From Lactifluus volemus (lineage: Eukaryota > Basidiomycota > Agaricomycetes > Russulales > Russulaceae): 64,000 nt of DNA. A program made the translations under genes and the position numbers. This document shows, one piece after another, positions 44,901-56,397 of this stretch; the stretch's first letter is position 1, and each line of letters opens with the position of its first letter. The notes beneath the pieces were generated by a model that was not told where the DNA came from, searched no databases, and saw only the letters and a program-made list of their open reading frames with translations. The stretch is from NCBI GenBank assembly GCA_022376515.1, contig WTXI01000078.1, positions 89,245 through 153,244 of the forward strand. Direction: 5' to 3'.

Positions 44901-45589
44901 CGAAAATCAATATGAGCTGATCGTTGACGCGTAGAAGCGTCGAAGTAGGACGTTGTCTACGGGCTTATTCGAATCTCGGGAGAACTCATCCCAAGAAGTT
45001 GCGTTTCACTGTGACCGTTTTCAGCACCAAAGTAGAAAAAGTAATTGATGGCTAGTTACCCAGCCCTCATAAAAGCCGCATCAGCGAAAGTGAGAGAGGT
45101 TAGAAGCGCATGACCACAGGCAGGGTTCGGCATCCCAGCCACCAAACCATTCCCTGCCGGTGAATATGATGCGACGGGAGTTGCTAACTGTTACAGATGG
45201 AGAGCTGAAGGGAGCGTGAAAGAATGGACGTGAGGATGGTGGACTTAAATTCTCTGTGGGCTGAGTGGGGACATCGGAATGGGCGTGAGGGGGAAGGAGA
45301 GTGCGTTAAAGTGGAGCTCGCAGGTGGGGGATGACATAGAGGGTAAAACTGGAGGAGCGATTCTGGAGGAAACTGGATCACTGAGGGGGAATGCTGATTA
45401 GACGACTGGGAAGAGTTTTATCGTGGGTTTGTTTCTACACTTTTCTCTAAACTGGGATACCCAGGAGGTGATGGGTTCTGTTGATTCCCGCGGACAAGCT
45501 TTGCTGAGTCCAGTGGATCTGATTGCAGCGGTTGAACATCTTTGCCCAACTTGAAGGATCTGGAGAGCAAGTGTGTGGTAGTGCAAAGG
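44901..45589. other. intergenic between gene fragments
   Basis: No feature recognised. Confidence 0.4.
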
Positions 45590-45952
45590 GATCTTCAAAG
45601 GGTTGCACGTCTGCTGGTCTTTGTGATCGATGTTGTGCGCGGCGGCATCGACCTCTGCGGCAGCGCCAGACGTGATAACGTCGAGTAATTTGTTCATTAA
45701 GATAGCGGGCATGGCATCGACGCATTTGAGGATGTATTTGGAAATGTGACGGCTTCGAAGGATCTGCTATGGCTTGGACAGCCCCTGTAATAAACGATGA
45801 GCGGAGGATCTCAGTGAAAGCGTTTGACACACGTTGAAGCAAAGCGTCAATCCCGCCTGGTTGCAGCGACCGTATGTTACGTTCGTGGTCTGAATAGTCC
45901 CCTGAATCTTGTAGAACCTGAAGATCCCTCTAGAGACCAATTCACTCGCCAT
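45590..45952 (-). pseudogene. condensin subunit 1, 5' end fragment
   Basis: DNA matches 37920-38300: GCGCGGCGGCATCGACCTCTG, the TTTGTTCATTAAGATA stretch, GCATCGACGCATTTGAG, and the start-codon region (MASE at 45952). It covers exon 1, the first intron and part of exon 2 of cnd1, with indels that break the frame. Neither the rest of cnd1 nor the NLR follows it, so it is separate from the large duplication. Confidence 0.85.
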
Positions 45953-46387
45953 TTGGCAGTCGTTAGCTGTTGTTGCCAGTCAGATATGCTTGAGTAATCC
46001 GCTGCTCTCTGACCAGCTCGCTGGGAGAAGAGAGGAATGAGTAATGAACCCGTTGGAGGTGAGGATGCGCGACTTTGAAGGACCTGGGTCGAGGCCTTGC
46101 ATCGCAGTCCCTTCCAGAGTCAGTCACGAAAATTACGACGCGCGCGTCTGTAGCATGCAATTCCCACGCCTTCACCGTGCCCCTTTCTCTCAAACTACAG
46201 TAACTGTACTTGGTTTCTAGATAGTCAACCTCATCCCAACCACCTTCAACTCATCACAGAAGCATTCCTGTCACCTTGCTTACCTCAGGAGTACTAGTAC
46301 GCACTAGCATGAACTCCTAGCAGTACAGTAGTGAAGAGCCACCGCGGTTTCGTAGAAACTCTTTCCATGGATTTTGTATTTGTTGAC
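45953..46387. other. intergenic
   Basis: No feature recognised. Confidence 0.35.
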
Positions 46388-47591
46388 TCAGTCGAATTTG
46401 ACGTACTTGAGCTGTGGGAATACACTCGTCCGCCTGATCACGACGACAGACTTGCGAACGAGGTTATTCAAGTTGCTCGTACGGAGATCGCGCAGCGAAG
46501 AGCCTAACGGTAGGTCAGTGATCCGAACGGACTTCGGAATGTAGTACACTAGAATGGCAGCGAGGGCGACCTCACAAAAGGCAGTGAGCATGGCGGCAGG
46601 CGAGTCGGTGAGAAAGTAGGCAAGGATGGGCTTGGATAGCGCCAGGTGGAGGTATGAGACTTCGAGTGATTTAGAATTGTCTACAAACAGGTCAGCATGC
46701 TTAGATCCTATGGCTTTATAAAAGACGAACTTTCGCCAAGATTGCGGATACGTTGGCCATAGACATAAGCGCCACGCTCATCGACGTAGGTCATCAAGAA
46801 CTGACGAAAATGTTTCACGATAGATCGTCGAACATGATCATTGGCGATCCATTCGAGGACCGATTTCGCCTTGATGTCGCTCAACTGTTCCAAAGGCACT
46901 TCCTGCTCCGGATCATCGGTAAAAGAGGTTTTACACGATCTCATAGAGCCAAAAAAAAGCACTGCAAAAACGTACGTCTTCGATTCCTTCCATATCATCG
47001 ATGTCTCGCTGCTCGTCATACTGCCGATGCGCACGGGTCCGTATTCCGGAAAGCAGCCAGATTCGTCATCGTCATCAACGCCAGCATGTTGCCATCGAAG
47101 AAGGTAGGTGCAGGGCTCCGATTGGCGGCGCGCATGCCACGACGGCTCCCACGTTCTAAGCGGTCTCGTTGACGCACTTTAGCCTCCGCCACACGTCGCG
47201 TGGCCGTGGACATGGGGTCACGTATCGAGCAACTCAATTTTCAGCCTAGTCATTATGTTATCTCCCGTGAGCAGGAGTGTCCTACAAAGCGGTGTCAGAC
47301 GGGTAGGACGTGCTCTTCGATACCTGGGCCGAAGAGTCCCTCGCCTTCGCCATCATCCTCCGCCCCAATGACATCCCTGACTGCATCGCGATCATCAACA
47401 CTATCCCCATCTGTGTCCGAGAAGGGTGGGAGAGGTGACGATGGAGGCAAAGATGAGTCCCGACGTGACAATGGCAGACGGGAGGGGGAGGGAGAGCTTT
47501 CTGGGAGGCCAGGAGATCTAGGACGCTTGTTACGACGGGGAGTCTGGTTAGACTTGATTGACTGAATTATATCATCGGTTACTGACGTCAT
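46388..47591 (-). pseudogene. MCM2 N-terminal half, truncated
   Basis: Recognised in order on the minus strand: a Ser/Pro-rich N-terminus (PSSPLPPFSDTDGDSV, then EGLFGPGIEE), STATRRVAEAKVRQRDRLER (47237-47016 frame), HRQYDEQRDIDDMEGIE in shifted frames near 46985-47040, then EVPLEQLSDIKAKSVLEWI, FRQFLMTYVDERGAYVYG, and after an intron, LEVSYLHLALSKPILAYFL to VFPQLKYVKFD, followed directly by a stop. MCM2 is a subunit of the MCM2-7 replicative helicase (about 900 residues). This copy stops just before the zinc finger, lacks the AAA+ domain, and has several frame breaks between 47030 and 47110. Pseudogene fragment; a full gene should exist elsewhere. Confidence 0.85.
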
Positions 47592-47672
47592 TCTCTGTTA
47601 CCCTTTTTCACAAAGTGTGACGCAAAACGCCAGCGACCATGTCATCTGCGAGTATTCCTACAGGACTGCATT

Positions 47673-49779
47673 ATGCTCTCCATAGATTTGGGCAAATACC
47701 GTGAAGAAGTGTTTATAAAGGCAGAGGACTTCATCCAGTTTTTGTTCAATGGCGACACTTCCTCGATGCCCAAACCACCTCAGAAATGGGAACAGTCTCT
47801 TACTTTTAAGACCTTTCCTGCTGCGGCCAACGAAATGGCCAGATTCATTGGGGACTTCATGCGTGAGCACTACCTTTTTCTGTGTTTGGCCTTTTTTGCC
47901 GACATATGATTCCCTTTATTCTCTTGAAGAGCACGATATCCTACAGTTCGAGGATACGGGAAGCAAAACACCACCTGGACACGTTGTGGATACAGAGTGC
48001 AGGCCCGACATCACCGCTGCCTTTAAGGAAGACTGGAATAACGGTGTCGGTCCCTGGCCATTTATTCAACTGGCAGGGGAGAAGGCATCGAAGGGTGAGA
48101 AACCTGAAGATCAGTATAATAAAGCGATTTCATATCTCCACTACCTTCTTCTGGCAAGACCCAACCTTCACGTCGCTCAAGGCCTACTCACCTCCCCCTC
48201 CGGGCTCACGTTCCTTTTGGGGATTGGCGGCTTCGGAATACGGAAACTCTATGTCCCTTGGGACGGAAACGACATTCACAAGTCGTTGTACGCGTTCATT
48301 TATCGCCTCTACAAGCCTGCACACTTTGCAGATCCATCGTTTATCAGGACCGAGCCCGACGGAGAACAGGCAAAGTTCACCATACGCATCAAGTGTGAGA
48401 AAGATGAACACATAGCCGAGTTCTCTCACATCTATGCCAAAAACCCGTTCGGAACCCGTACGCATGTGTTCTCCAATTTAAATTCTCAAGACCCGAAAGG
48501 CATCACCGTACTCAAAGATCAGCTTTGCCGAATTGGTTTTGATGAAGCCACAATCCTTAAACAGCATGTTCATAGTCCGCGGCCGGTGCCCGGCGTCGTG
48601 GTGGTCGAACATAACGAATTCATTGACACTCCTCTGTCTGAAGGAAGGCGCAAGCACCGCTTGGGTCTTGAAGACAGAGGTTCACCCTTCACAAGTATCC
48701 CTACACTGCGTAAATTGTTGGAGGTGTTGTTTGACGTTCTAGAAGGTATTTGCCTCTGTTGCAACACAATCTGCTCACATGTTTTGCAAGTATTGCGGTA
48801 TTTGCGGTGCGAGTGCAAGGTCCTCCATCGGGACGTTAGCTCAGGCAACGTCTTGTATATCGAGAATTCGTCGCTGTCGCGGGACATCCGGTCTGATCCC
48901 CGTAATCCGAATTATCCGATCTACTTTGCCAGGCATCTCCTGGATGAGAAGTATGCATATAAAGCCGTGATTGGATAGTTGCTAACAAAGATTGGACGTA
49001 GGAAAGATGCCCTTGAAACGTCGATGCTCCTTGTTGACTTTAACCTAGCGGAGTACTTAGAGGCTGAAACGAGTCCTAAGATCACCCGAACCGTGAGTTG
49101 CGTGCACATCCTTATGTGTAAGCTTCCCTCACTCTCGATTTACCAGGGAACACCTCTTTTCATTGCAAGAGCTGTTGAACGGGGAGGGCCAGTGCCGCTT
49201 GGGAAGAGAGCCTTGGTTCCTGCCATACCTGAGTGTCCGAAAGAGTATGCTTTGAAGCATTCGGACCGAAAGAAGCAATTCCCGGAGAATACACCAGATC
49301 GTCGGATACAAAGTGAGGGTATTCAATCACAAGGAGATCAACTTGAATGGAGGCACGAACTCGAACACGATGCGGAATCTGTCTTTTGGCTCCTTCTTTA
49401 CTGGGCTATGGTCGCGCAGCCCCGGCAACTTCCAAAGGAAGAGATCGACGCAGGTTACTGGACCCTTTTAACAGGAACCCACCAGTCCAGGGAAGGTTTA
49501 ATTGATTCGTTCAGTAATAGGGTACCAGACGGCGTCACCCATTCGCTCTACAATCTCTTGCGGGGTTTGATCACCGACCTTGCTGCCATTCTTGGTGTTG
49601 ATAGACATTGGGTCCCAAAGTCGGATCCTCGAAACCATCTATGCTATGTCAATGAAGCCTTCCAGCGCTTAATCCTCAAATTCATCGTTGACCATGGTAA
49701 AGAAAATTTCATGTACCGTGAACTTGACGTAACTACCCGTCAACCGGAAAGGAGATCCCAATCTCAAGTCAATTACTAA
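47673..49779 (+). CDS. FunK1-type protein kinase
   Basis: Exons 47673-47862, 47930-48950, 49002-49092 and 49147-49779 join in phase to about 644 residues. FunK1 features: a long N-terminal region; the catalytic loop VLHRDVSSGNVLYI (HRD at about 363-365, with the SxxN order of this family); the metal-binding DFN instead of DFG in LLVDFNLAEYL (Asp about 416); GTPLFIARAVE as the APE-like segment; and HDAESVFWLLLYW in the C-lobe. FunK1 kinases are an expanded family in multicellular basidiomycetes; substrates are unknown. The start at 47673 (MLSIDLGKY) is the first ATG of an open frame, but an upstream exon cannot be excluded. No lesion seen, unlike the neighbours on both sides. Confidence 0.85.
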
Positions 49780-50282
49780 GTCCCAGGCTTTGGATGCAGA
49801 AATGCAATCTGGTCCCGACGCGGAGAGAAAGAGGTGGGTTGTGTATGTGGATCCATGGTTTCCTTTTTATTCTTATTATTGTTGTGCCTACAGGGCACGG
49901 ATGACATCGAGATGGACGATACTTAATGAAAAGAAGTTTTGAATTGGTGGTGCATCGTCGCTATGCGGCTCGCCCCCTGTGGCAGGGGGGAAGCATCCGC
50001 TGTATACTCCCTGTTATACTTCGTGAATAGATACTTTCAAGCCTCGTGGATCGTGCAAAGCAATAGATATGCCCAATTGAGACGAAGGGTGTTATTTTGC
50101 TGTTTTAGGCTCTAACGTCGCATGCAACCGGGGGTCCTGAGGGGATTGGCCTCCTTGGCCTTAGTCCCTGCATCACCTTGCCCACACCTCCCTAGACGTG
50201 ATCGTTGAGCGCAGTAAGCCCAGTCACCCTTCCTTTCCTTTTCGCGCTTTCGCCACCCAGCCGAGCAACATCGAGCTAACTA
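49780..50282. other. intergenic, no gene recognised
   Basis: 3' region of the kinase gene and about 400 nt without recognisable features. Confidence 0.4.
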
Positions 50283-50475
50283 TTGCCCGACAACACCCCA
50301 CTCACCGTAACAGTTGCAGCCGCGCCCAAAGGAGCAGCGGAGAGTTACCTCGGCTTCTTGTACATGCTAGAAGAGGTCGCCGTGTATGGCTACGTGACAC
50401 CACTCAAGCTGAAAATAGGCCTTGCCCCTGCGCAAACTGATGCAGTCGTGCGCTTCTCTCCCCGCCATCCTCTAT
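50283..50475 (+). pseudogene. TRAPPC2L-like fragment (one exon)
   Basis: The frame reads AESYLGFLYMLEEVAVYGYV followed by TPLKLKIGLAP and TDAVVR. This resembles the central part of TRAPPC2L (Tca17), a sedlin-fold subunit linked to the TRAPP vesicle-tethering complex (YLGLLY...EDYKVYGYVTNSKVKF in the animal protein). An acceptor at 50311-50313 after CTAAC suggests a genuine exon start. The expected next exon (RDNEIRSMF-like) is not visible downstream, nor a clear first exon upstream. Probably an isolated fragment. Confidence 0.5.
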
Positions 50476-52057
50476 AACCCTATTCAAACTTTTTTTTTTT
50501 TGGCTGGTTGTTGCTTTTCGCACACGTGTTTATGGGACAGATATTCAAGGAGGAAAAAAATACGAAGCTGTCAATTGAGTGATATGGATTTCTTCGATCC
50601 AAGCTCATATCGTCAAATTTCCAGTATTTGATCAATACGAGCAGTATCACGAGGTATGTATACTAGTACTAATCAGTAGTCGCTGCCAAGTATCCCTAAC
50701 GAAGTGTTTCGGGTCAGTACAACGCTGACGACTTGAACTCACCTCCCTCTCTCCTGGGAATTCGCCATAAGCCAGCGCAAATGGCAATCCAAAACCCAAG
50801 ATCAACCCCTAGTTTGTCAACTTCGTCAAGATGTATCTCGAAGACACCCGTCGACGACCTAACGGATAACACGGGCGTAGTGTCATGGAAGATGAGTAAA
50901 GGGACTTGTCCAGGAATTGCCTGTGAACAGTGCATATGATGGTGAGGACCAGCGTTCTCCTCTCGCGCAGGCAGTGGCCCTTTTGGGAGTAGACTCGGCG
51001 AAAATGAGTTGGTATGCGTGGGTGCATGACTCCTCGGGACACGGAGTGCTCGCGAAAAAAGCCCCTCAGAGACAGGAGTCGTATGAGAGTCTTCTACGTC
51101 TTCGGATGCGACTCTCACCGATGTGCCAACTGGGCAGTTTTCGCCAACACATACATATCCCCCCGCACCTACGCCCTCGAGTGTGATCGTGTCGCCACCG
51201 TCTCCGCGCAGTACATGCGAAGCTCGACCAGCTTTCTCAACCGCGTCCGCGACGGACGAGTTCTGTGGTCTCCCAGTTCGGATGTCCCAGGTATGCGAGG
51301 CGATTGAGATGAAGGACTTGCTGATGCTGGACAGGTTGAGGAAGCTACGACATTGACGGGGCAGGAGAATTTGAGCGAGGCAGGAGAATAGTATGGCGAG
51401 TTGGAGGCCAGTGGGATAAGGGGTACGAAGACAATGGGTGGAAGCGAGGGGATCGCAGGCGAAGATACCATCCGCGTAAAGGCCGATGTATCTCCCACAA
51501 TACCGTCGACGTCGCGTTATGTTACGATGGCGACTATAGCATTAATAATAACTTGGTGGCCACAGAGCCAGGACGCACAACCAAATGCTCTATAATCTCA
51601 TCGTCCGTCAAGAATCTTTCCTATCCAAACCAAGTCCGGAACGTAGTACTTAGACTCGGACAAAAGGTTACGCGCACCTTGTACCATATGGTACGCTCGC
51701 TTGTTTCCTCGGAAGCGATCACCTATTTTCGGACAAGACGTCCGAACTGGCGACGTTTAGATACGTTGTTAAACATGGGTGAACATTAGACTTAACTTAC
51801 CTCCGTAGGGCATATCTGACCATGCAAGGGGCGGGTGATGCTATTGGGGGTTGCACATATACGGTTTCCTGTTTTTGTTGTGATAGTTATTGGAGACAGG
51901 TGGAGAATACGCGCAGCGGAAGGTTTTGCGACTGGTCTATGCACTCAACGGCCCCCGGCCCGTTCACGTCAATGAGCCGTCCTCAAAGCTGTCGCTGCCG
52001 TGTCACTAAGCGCTATACTATGCTCTTAACATTCTACACCAGAACCCATTCAAAATC
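50476..52057. other. intergenic, nothing recognised
   Basis: About 1.6 kb with several overlapping frames of 60-135 codons (for example 50714-51118 -, 51014-51307 +, 51169-51498 -). None shows a family pattern or convincing exon joins. Confidence 0.35.
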
Positions 52058-55000
52058 ATGAAAACAGGCGCGGGCTCGGTGGCCCGTCTTGCCCTAGGCA
52101 TCGTCTTTCATTTCGTTTACATCGGAACAGTTTTCGACTGTTACTTTACAAGCCCGGCATGCGCCAATACAAACTGCCCCGAGCCCAGGCTCAGCGCCTC
52201 GTGCTCATAGTTGGTGCGGGCTCAACCCGACTCAAAAATCCTCGTCCTTGAAGGAAACTGACACGTAAATATCAGGTGACGGTCTACGCGCTGACTTTGC
52301 CTTCAGCTCAAATGCTTCTCAAATTGTGCCAGGCACAACGGAGCGCGTCGCACCCTATCTGAGAGATATTGTGGAGAATAGAGGCGCATATGGTGTTTCG
52401 CATACACACGTGCCAACGGAAACCAGGCCCGGGCACGTCGCTATTATCGATGTGTCCCTTTTGGCAAACATCCGCCCAGTTAACTCACCAATCTACGGCA
52501 GGCGGGATGTATGAGGACGTGTCGGCTGTAACGAAGGTAGGCTTCAACTTCAAAGGTGCATGCATGTGCTCACCTACCACGAAACAAGGGATGGAAGACA
52601 AATCCGGTACACTACTTTGCCATTTCTGCAGAGCAGCACCGAGGTACTTAAGCGAATGTTTAGGTCGACTTTGATTCCGTCTTCAACCAGTCTAGTCACA
52701 CGTTCGCATTTGGGTCCCCTGATGTACTTCCGATGTTTGCTCAAGGCGCGACGCCGGGGAGAGTCAAGGGGTGGTCGTATCATGAAGATGATGAAGACTT
52801 CACAAAAGGTGCGTTCAATCTATGACGCATACATCGAGGCGCTACATCATGTTCCTACTATAGACGCTACGGCACTCGACATCTGGGTCCTTGACCAGCT
52901 CGACTTACTGTTTCGTAATGCCACAACGAACAAATTGCTGGATGCACAGCTTCGTGCGCCTCAAGTAGTCTTCTTCCTCCACCTCCTTGGCTTGGATACA
53001 ACAGGGCACACCTACAGACCCCATTCGAAGGTATCATATGTCCATACTATCTGATGTGTAATTGGGCGCCTCATACGCCAAGATAGGAATACATGAACAA
53101 CATCCGCGTCGTTGATCATGTCGTCCGTGAAGCCGAGCGGCTCATCTCTGGATTCTATGGCGATCAGGAGACGAGCTATATCTTCACGGCTGACCATGGT
53201 ATGTCCAGGATTGGGAACCACGGCGATGGTGGTAATTGCTTTCCGCTTTCCGTAACCGCATTCCACTCTCATCTCTGGCTCAGATCCCGATAATACTCGT
53301 ACCCCCCTTATTGCGTGGGGTGCCGGTATTCGGAACCCAATTCGTGACCCTACATTCTCTCAATCACTGGACGACTACTCAGCGCCGTGGGAGCTCGAGC
53401 ACATCGTGCGACGTGATGTTGAACAGGCAGATGTGGCTGCTCTCATGTCAACCCTGCTAGGTACCTATTGGCCGGTCAACTCCGTAGGCGTTCTCCCTGA
53501 TGTTGACCCAAGAAAGGAAGGGTATCTCAGTATGCTGGGTGGGGAGAGAGAGATTGCAGAGGCTGGTGTTGTAAATGCCAAGGTAAGGTCCTGAATGTGT
53601 GTCCTGAAAGTCCATACTTTGCCTGACACCGCCCTAGGTCTTGTTGGAGCATTATCGTGTAAAGCACGGTAAGGCCACCCACCACTTATGCTTCTGCTAC
53701 GATGCTCACAAATTCACAGAGCGAAAGAAGGCTCATGCCATCCTATACAGGCCCTATGAATTCCTCGATCACCCGTCATCCTTCTCAGAATATCCGGGGT
53801 CACAACGTATATCCTTTATAGAGGGCCTCATCAGATCAAGACGCTTCAAGGAGGCTCGACGTCAGTCGCATGAGCTTATCAATGTGACGCTGGGGGGACT
53901 CCGAGACCTACGATCGCACACTCATTCGCACCATCGTCCCCTTCGCCTACGCCGGCTGGATCGCTTACAATGCCTTGTTCATCCTAGTACCTTCTCATCT
54001 ACCTCCTTCCAGCTCTGCTTCGTTATGGATACCGTTATCTTTCATTCTCATGGCTGTCGGGTTTTGTGGACTATTCCTCATTCAACGGTTGCCGTGGACG
54101 CTCCATGTCTACATTTTATTCCCTATCTTCTTTTGGCAGGACGTCACAAGAAAAGTCTATGCTAACTTGTCGGTTTTCCGTGGTCGCAAGCCAGATGCGA
54201 AGTCGATTGCGAGTACGCTGCTGGGGCTTGTTTTGGCTGTAACCACGCTGCAAACTATGGTTGTACGTTATTCCGTCTAACTCCTCTTGATTGGGTTCTC
54301 AATGGAAAGCTGAAGTTCGGGTACACCCACCGTGCGGTTTGGAGCATTGGCTTCGTTGTCATCGGACTGGTCTGGCCCTTGATCTCTTGGCCTCAAAGCA
54401 GAGGGAGCCTTTTCCGGCCTTGGGCAGCCTCTTGCCTCCTTACAGCAGTGTTCCCACTGCTTCGCGTGGATCCCTCAGAAAGCTTGAAAACCATGTAAGG
54501 CTCATCTTATGTTGACGTTCTCCTTGCTAATGATACGCGGTAGAATTGTAGGAGGCATGTGTATGCAATTCGTTGGTGAACTAGCTACCCGTAATGAGGC
54601 CTCGATCATCATGTTCTGGCGCACTTTTCAGATACAGGCAAGCTAAGGTCGCTAATGCTGGATGTGTTCCTGTATTTATGCTTTCAACTACGTTTTAGTT
54701 GCTGTTGATCACCCTCAGTATCTTGGTTACCTCGGATTCTGTGCGAAGTCTCCAGGCCAAGCTTGGACTCCCGCTTGTAAACCAGGTAGCTGGGTGGTTA
54801 ATCTTTGGTGCGTTGAATCTCATACACATGCATTTTCCGGAATGTGACATTTGCCTAGCATTTGCCCCGCTTCTCCCATTCTTCTTCCCTATTCCTAAGA
54901 CAGCGGAGGGCCGCCTCCTTGCTTATTTCCTCTCTTTCTCCCCGTGTTTCGTCATTCTCGCTATCCGCGCCGAGGGCTTTTTCTATCTGTCGTATTGCAT

Positions 55001-55848
55001 GACTTTGTATCTTTGGACCCGGGTCGAAACGGCGTTGCGCCAAGAAAAGATGAAGTCTGGAGCTCTAGCGAATGACAAGCATATGTCCATGTGGAACCCT
55101 ATGAACCTCAGCCGTGATGATGTCAGGATCGCGCTGTTCTTCTTGTTCTTCGTCCAGGTGGGTTTCTTCGGTACTGGAAAGTGAGTGAGATCTGTTGGTG
55201 GTTCGAGATTTTATGGGACTGATTAGAGCACAGCGTCGCCTCCATATCGTACGCCCAAATTTCTCTAATTTCTCGGACACAATATCTCATGCCGACTAAC
55301 TCAGGTCGTTTTATTGTGAGCCCGTGTTTCGGCTGGTCCCGATATTTAGCCCATTCTTGATGGCGGCCCTCATCGTACGTTTAAGCCTCTTCAAGGAACG
55401 GTTTGTGGGCTGAACATGGCTCCTAGCTTTTCAAACTTCTTGCTCCCTTCGTTTTCCCCTCGGCCGCCTTCGCTACGCTGAACGCGCACTTAGGGATGCC
55501 ACCTTTCGCTCTCTTCCTAGTCTCACTCAGCCTCACTGATGGTATGTCCACTTACTTTCCTTTTCGTTTTGGGATCCGCTAATTGTGCACGCCGATCTGC
55601 TTGCTTGTAGTGATGACAGTCACGTTCTTTTTCAAAGTCACAGATACAGGTAAGGAAGGGGAATATTGAATGCCCCATGTGTCGCAGCGAGCTCAGACTC
55701 TCCTTACACAGGTTCATGGCTGGAGATCGGCCAGTCGATATCACACTTTTGCATCACCTCCCTGCTCCTCGTGTTTTCTGCTGGCATAGCGTTCATCGGG
55801 GAGGCTTTGATGCAAGGCACGGTTCTGGGATATCCAAGACGGATATAA
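52058..55848 (+). pseudogene. MCD4: GPI ethanolamine phosphate transferase 1 (MCD4/PIG-N), damaged
   Basis: Nearly the whole gene is present. The N-terminal membrane anchor (LGIVFHFVYIGTVFDCYFTSP) is followed by GMRQYKLPRAQAQRLVLIVGDGLRADF and the alkaline-phosphatase-like lumenal domain ([66 protein letters not shown]). The multi-pass C-terminal PigN region begins at DRTLIRTIVPFAYAGW and ends GYPRRI. At least ten introns splice in phase. Three sites do not join: near 52156 (FTSP to GM, about 10 nt missing), near 52460 (no GT donor before GGMYEDV), and near 53905 (about 8 nt missing before DRTLIRT). MCD4 adds ethanolamine phosphate to the first mannose of GPI precursors in the ER and is essential in yeast, so an intact copy is expected elsewhere. 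Confidence 0.85.
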
Positions 55849-56397
55849 TTGGAGCAGCCGCAGATGGATGACATCTCGCCCCCGCGTCACGATAATGGGC
55901 ATTCTTTTCCATCATTTAAACTAGGGAGGACTGACTGCTGGGTGTCTCAGGTCGATTTTTAACTTTTACTCTCCTTTTGCCTCACTTTGACGTAACATAA
56001 TCTACTTTGATAATCTTCATATTGCGTCATCGCTTTCGAGTTGGCTCTGCTCGACTACTGTGCCAGACCAGGTTTGTGACGTTCTGCAGGTAACCGTCTA
56101 ATTGGTGGAACGCGTGGAGATTCCTGTCGTAGCATCCACCCACATTCTTACCCAACTTGAGCAGCACCTCATTCCAACCGCACCAGGCAGGCGGGGCAAC
56201 CCTCACCTGTCTGCGTCTGGCGGAGGACCGTGGATAAACGTCTGGGCCATACGACCCTCAGCTAACTAATACTTTGAACCACTAGTACAACAAACCTTTA
56301 CTTTTTAATGTTAGATACATCTACTTGTTCCTCCGCTATGCGTGCTAGTAATATTATCAATAAATGTTTAAGTCGTGTTAAGGCTGATAAAGGGTTT
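55849..56397. other. intergenic before the duplicated block
   Basis: No feature recognised; ends at the duplication breakpoint near 56406. Confidence 0.4.
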
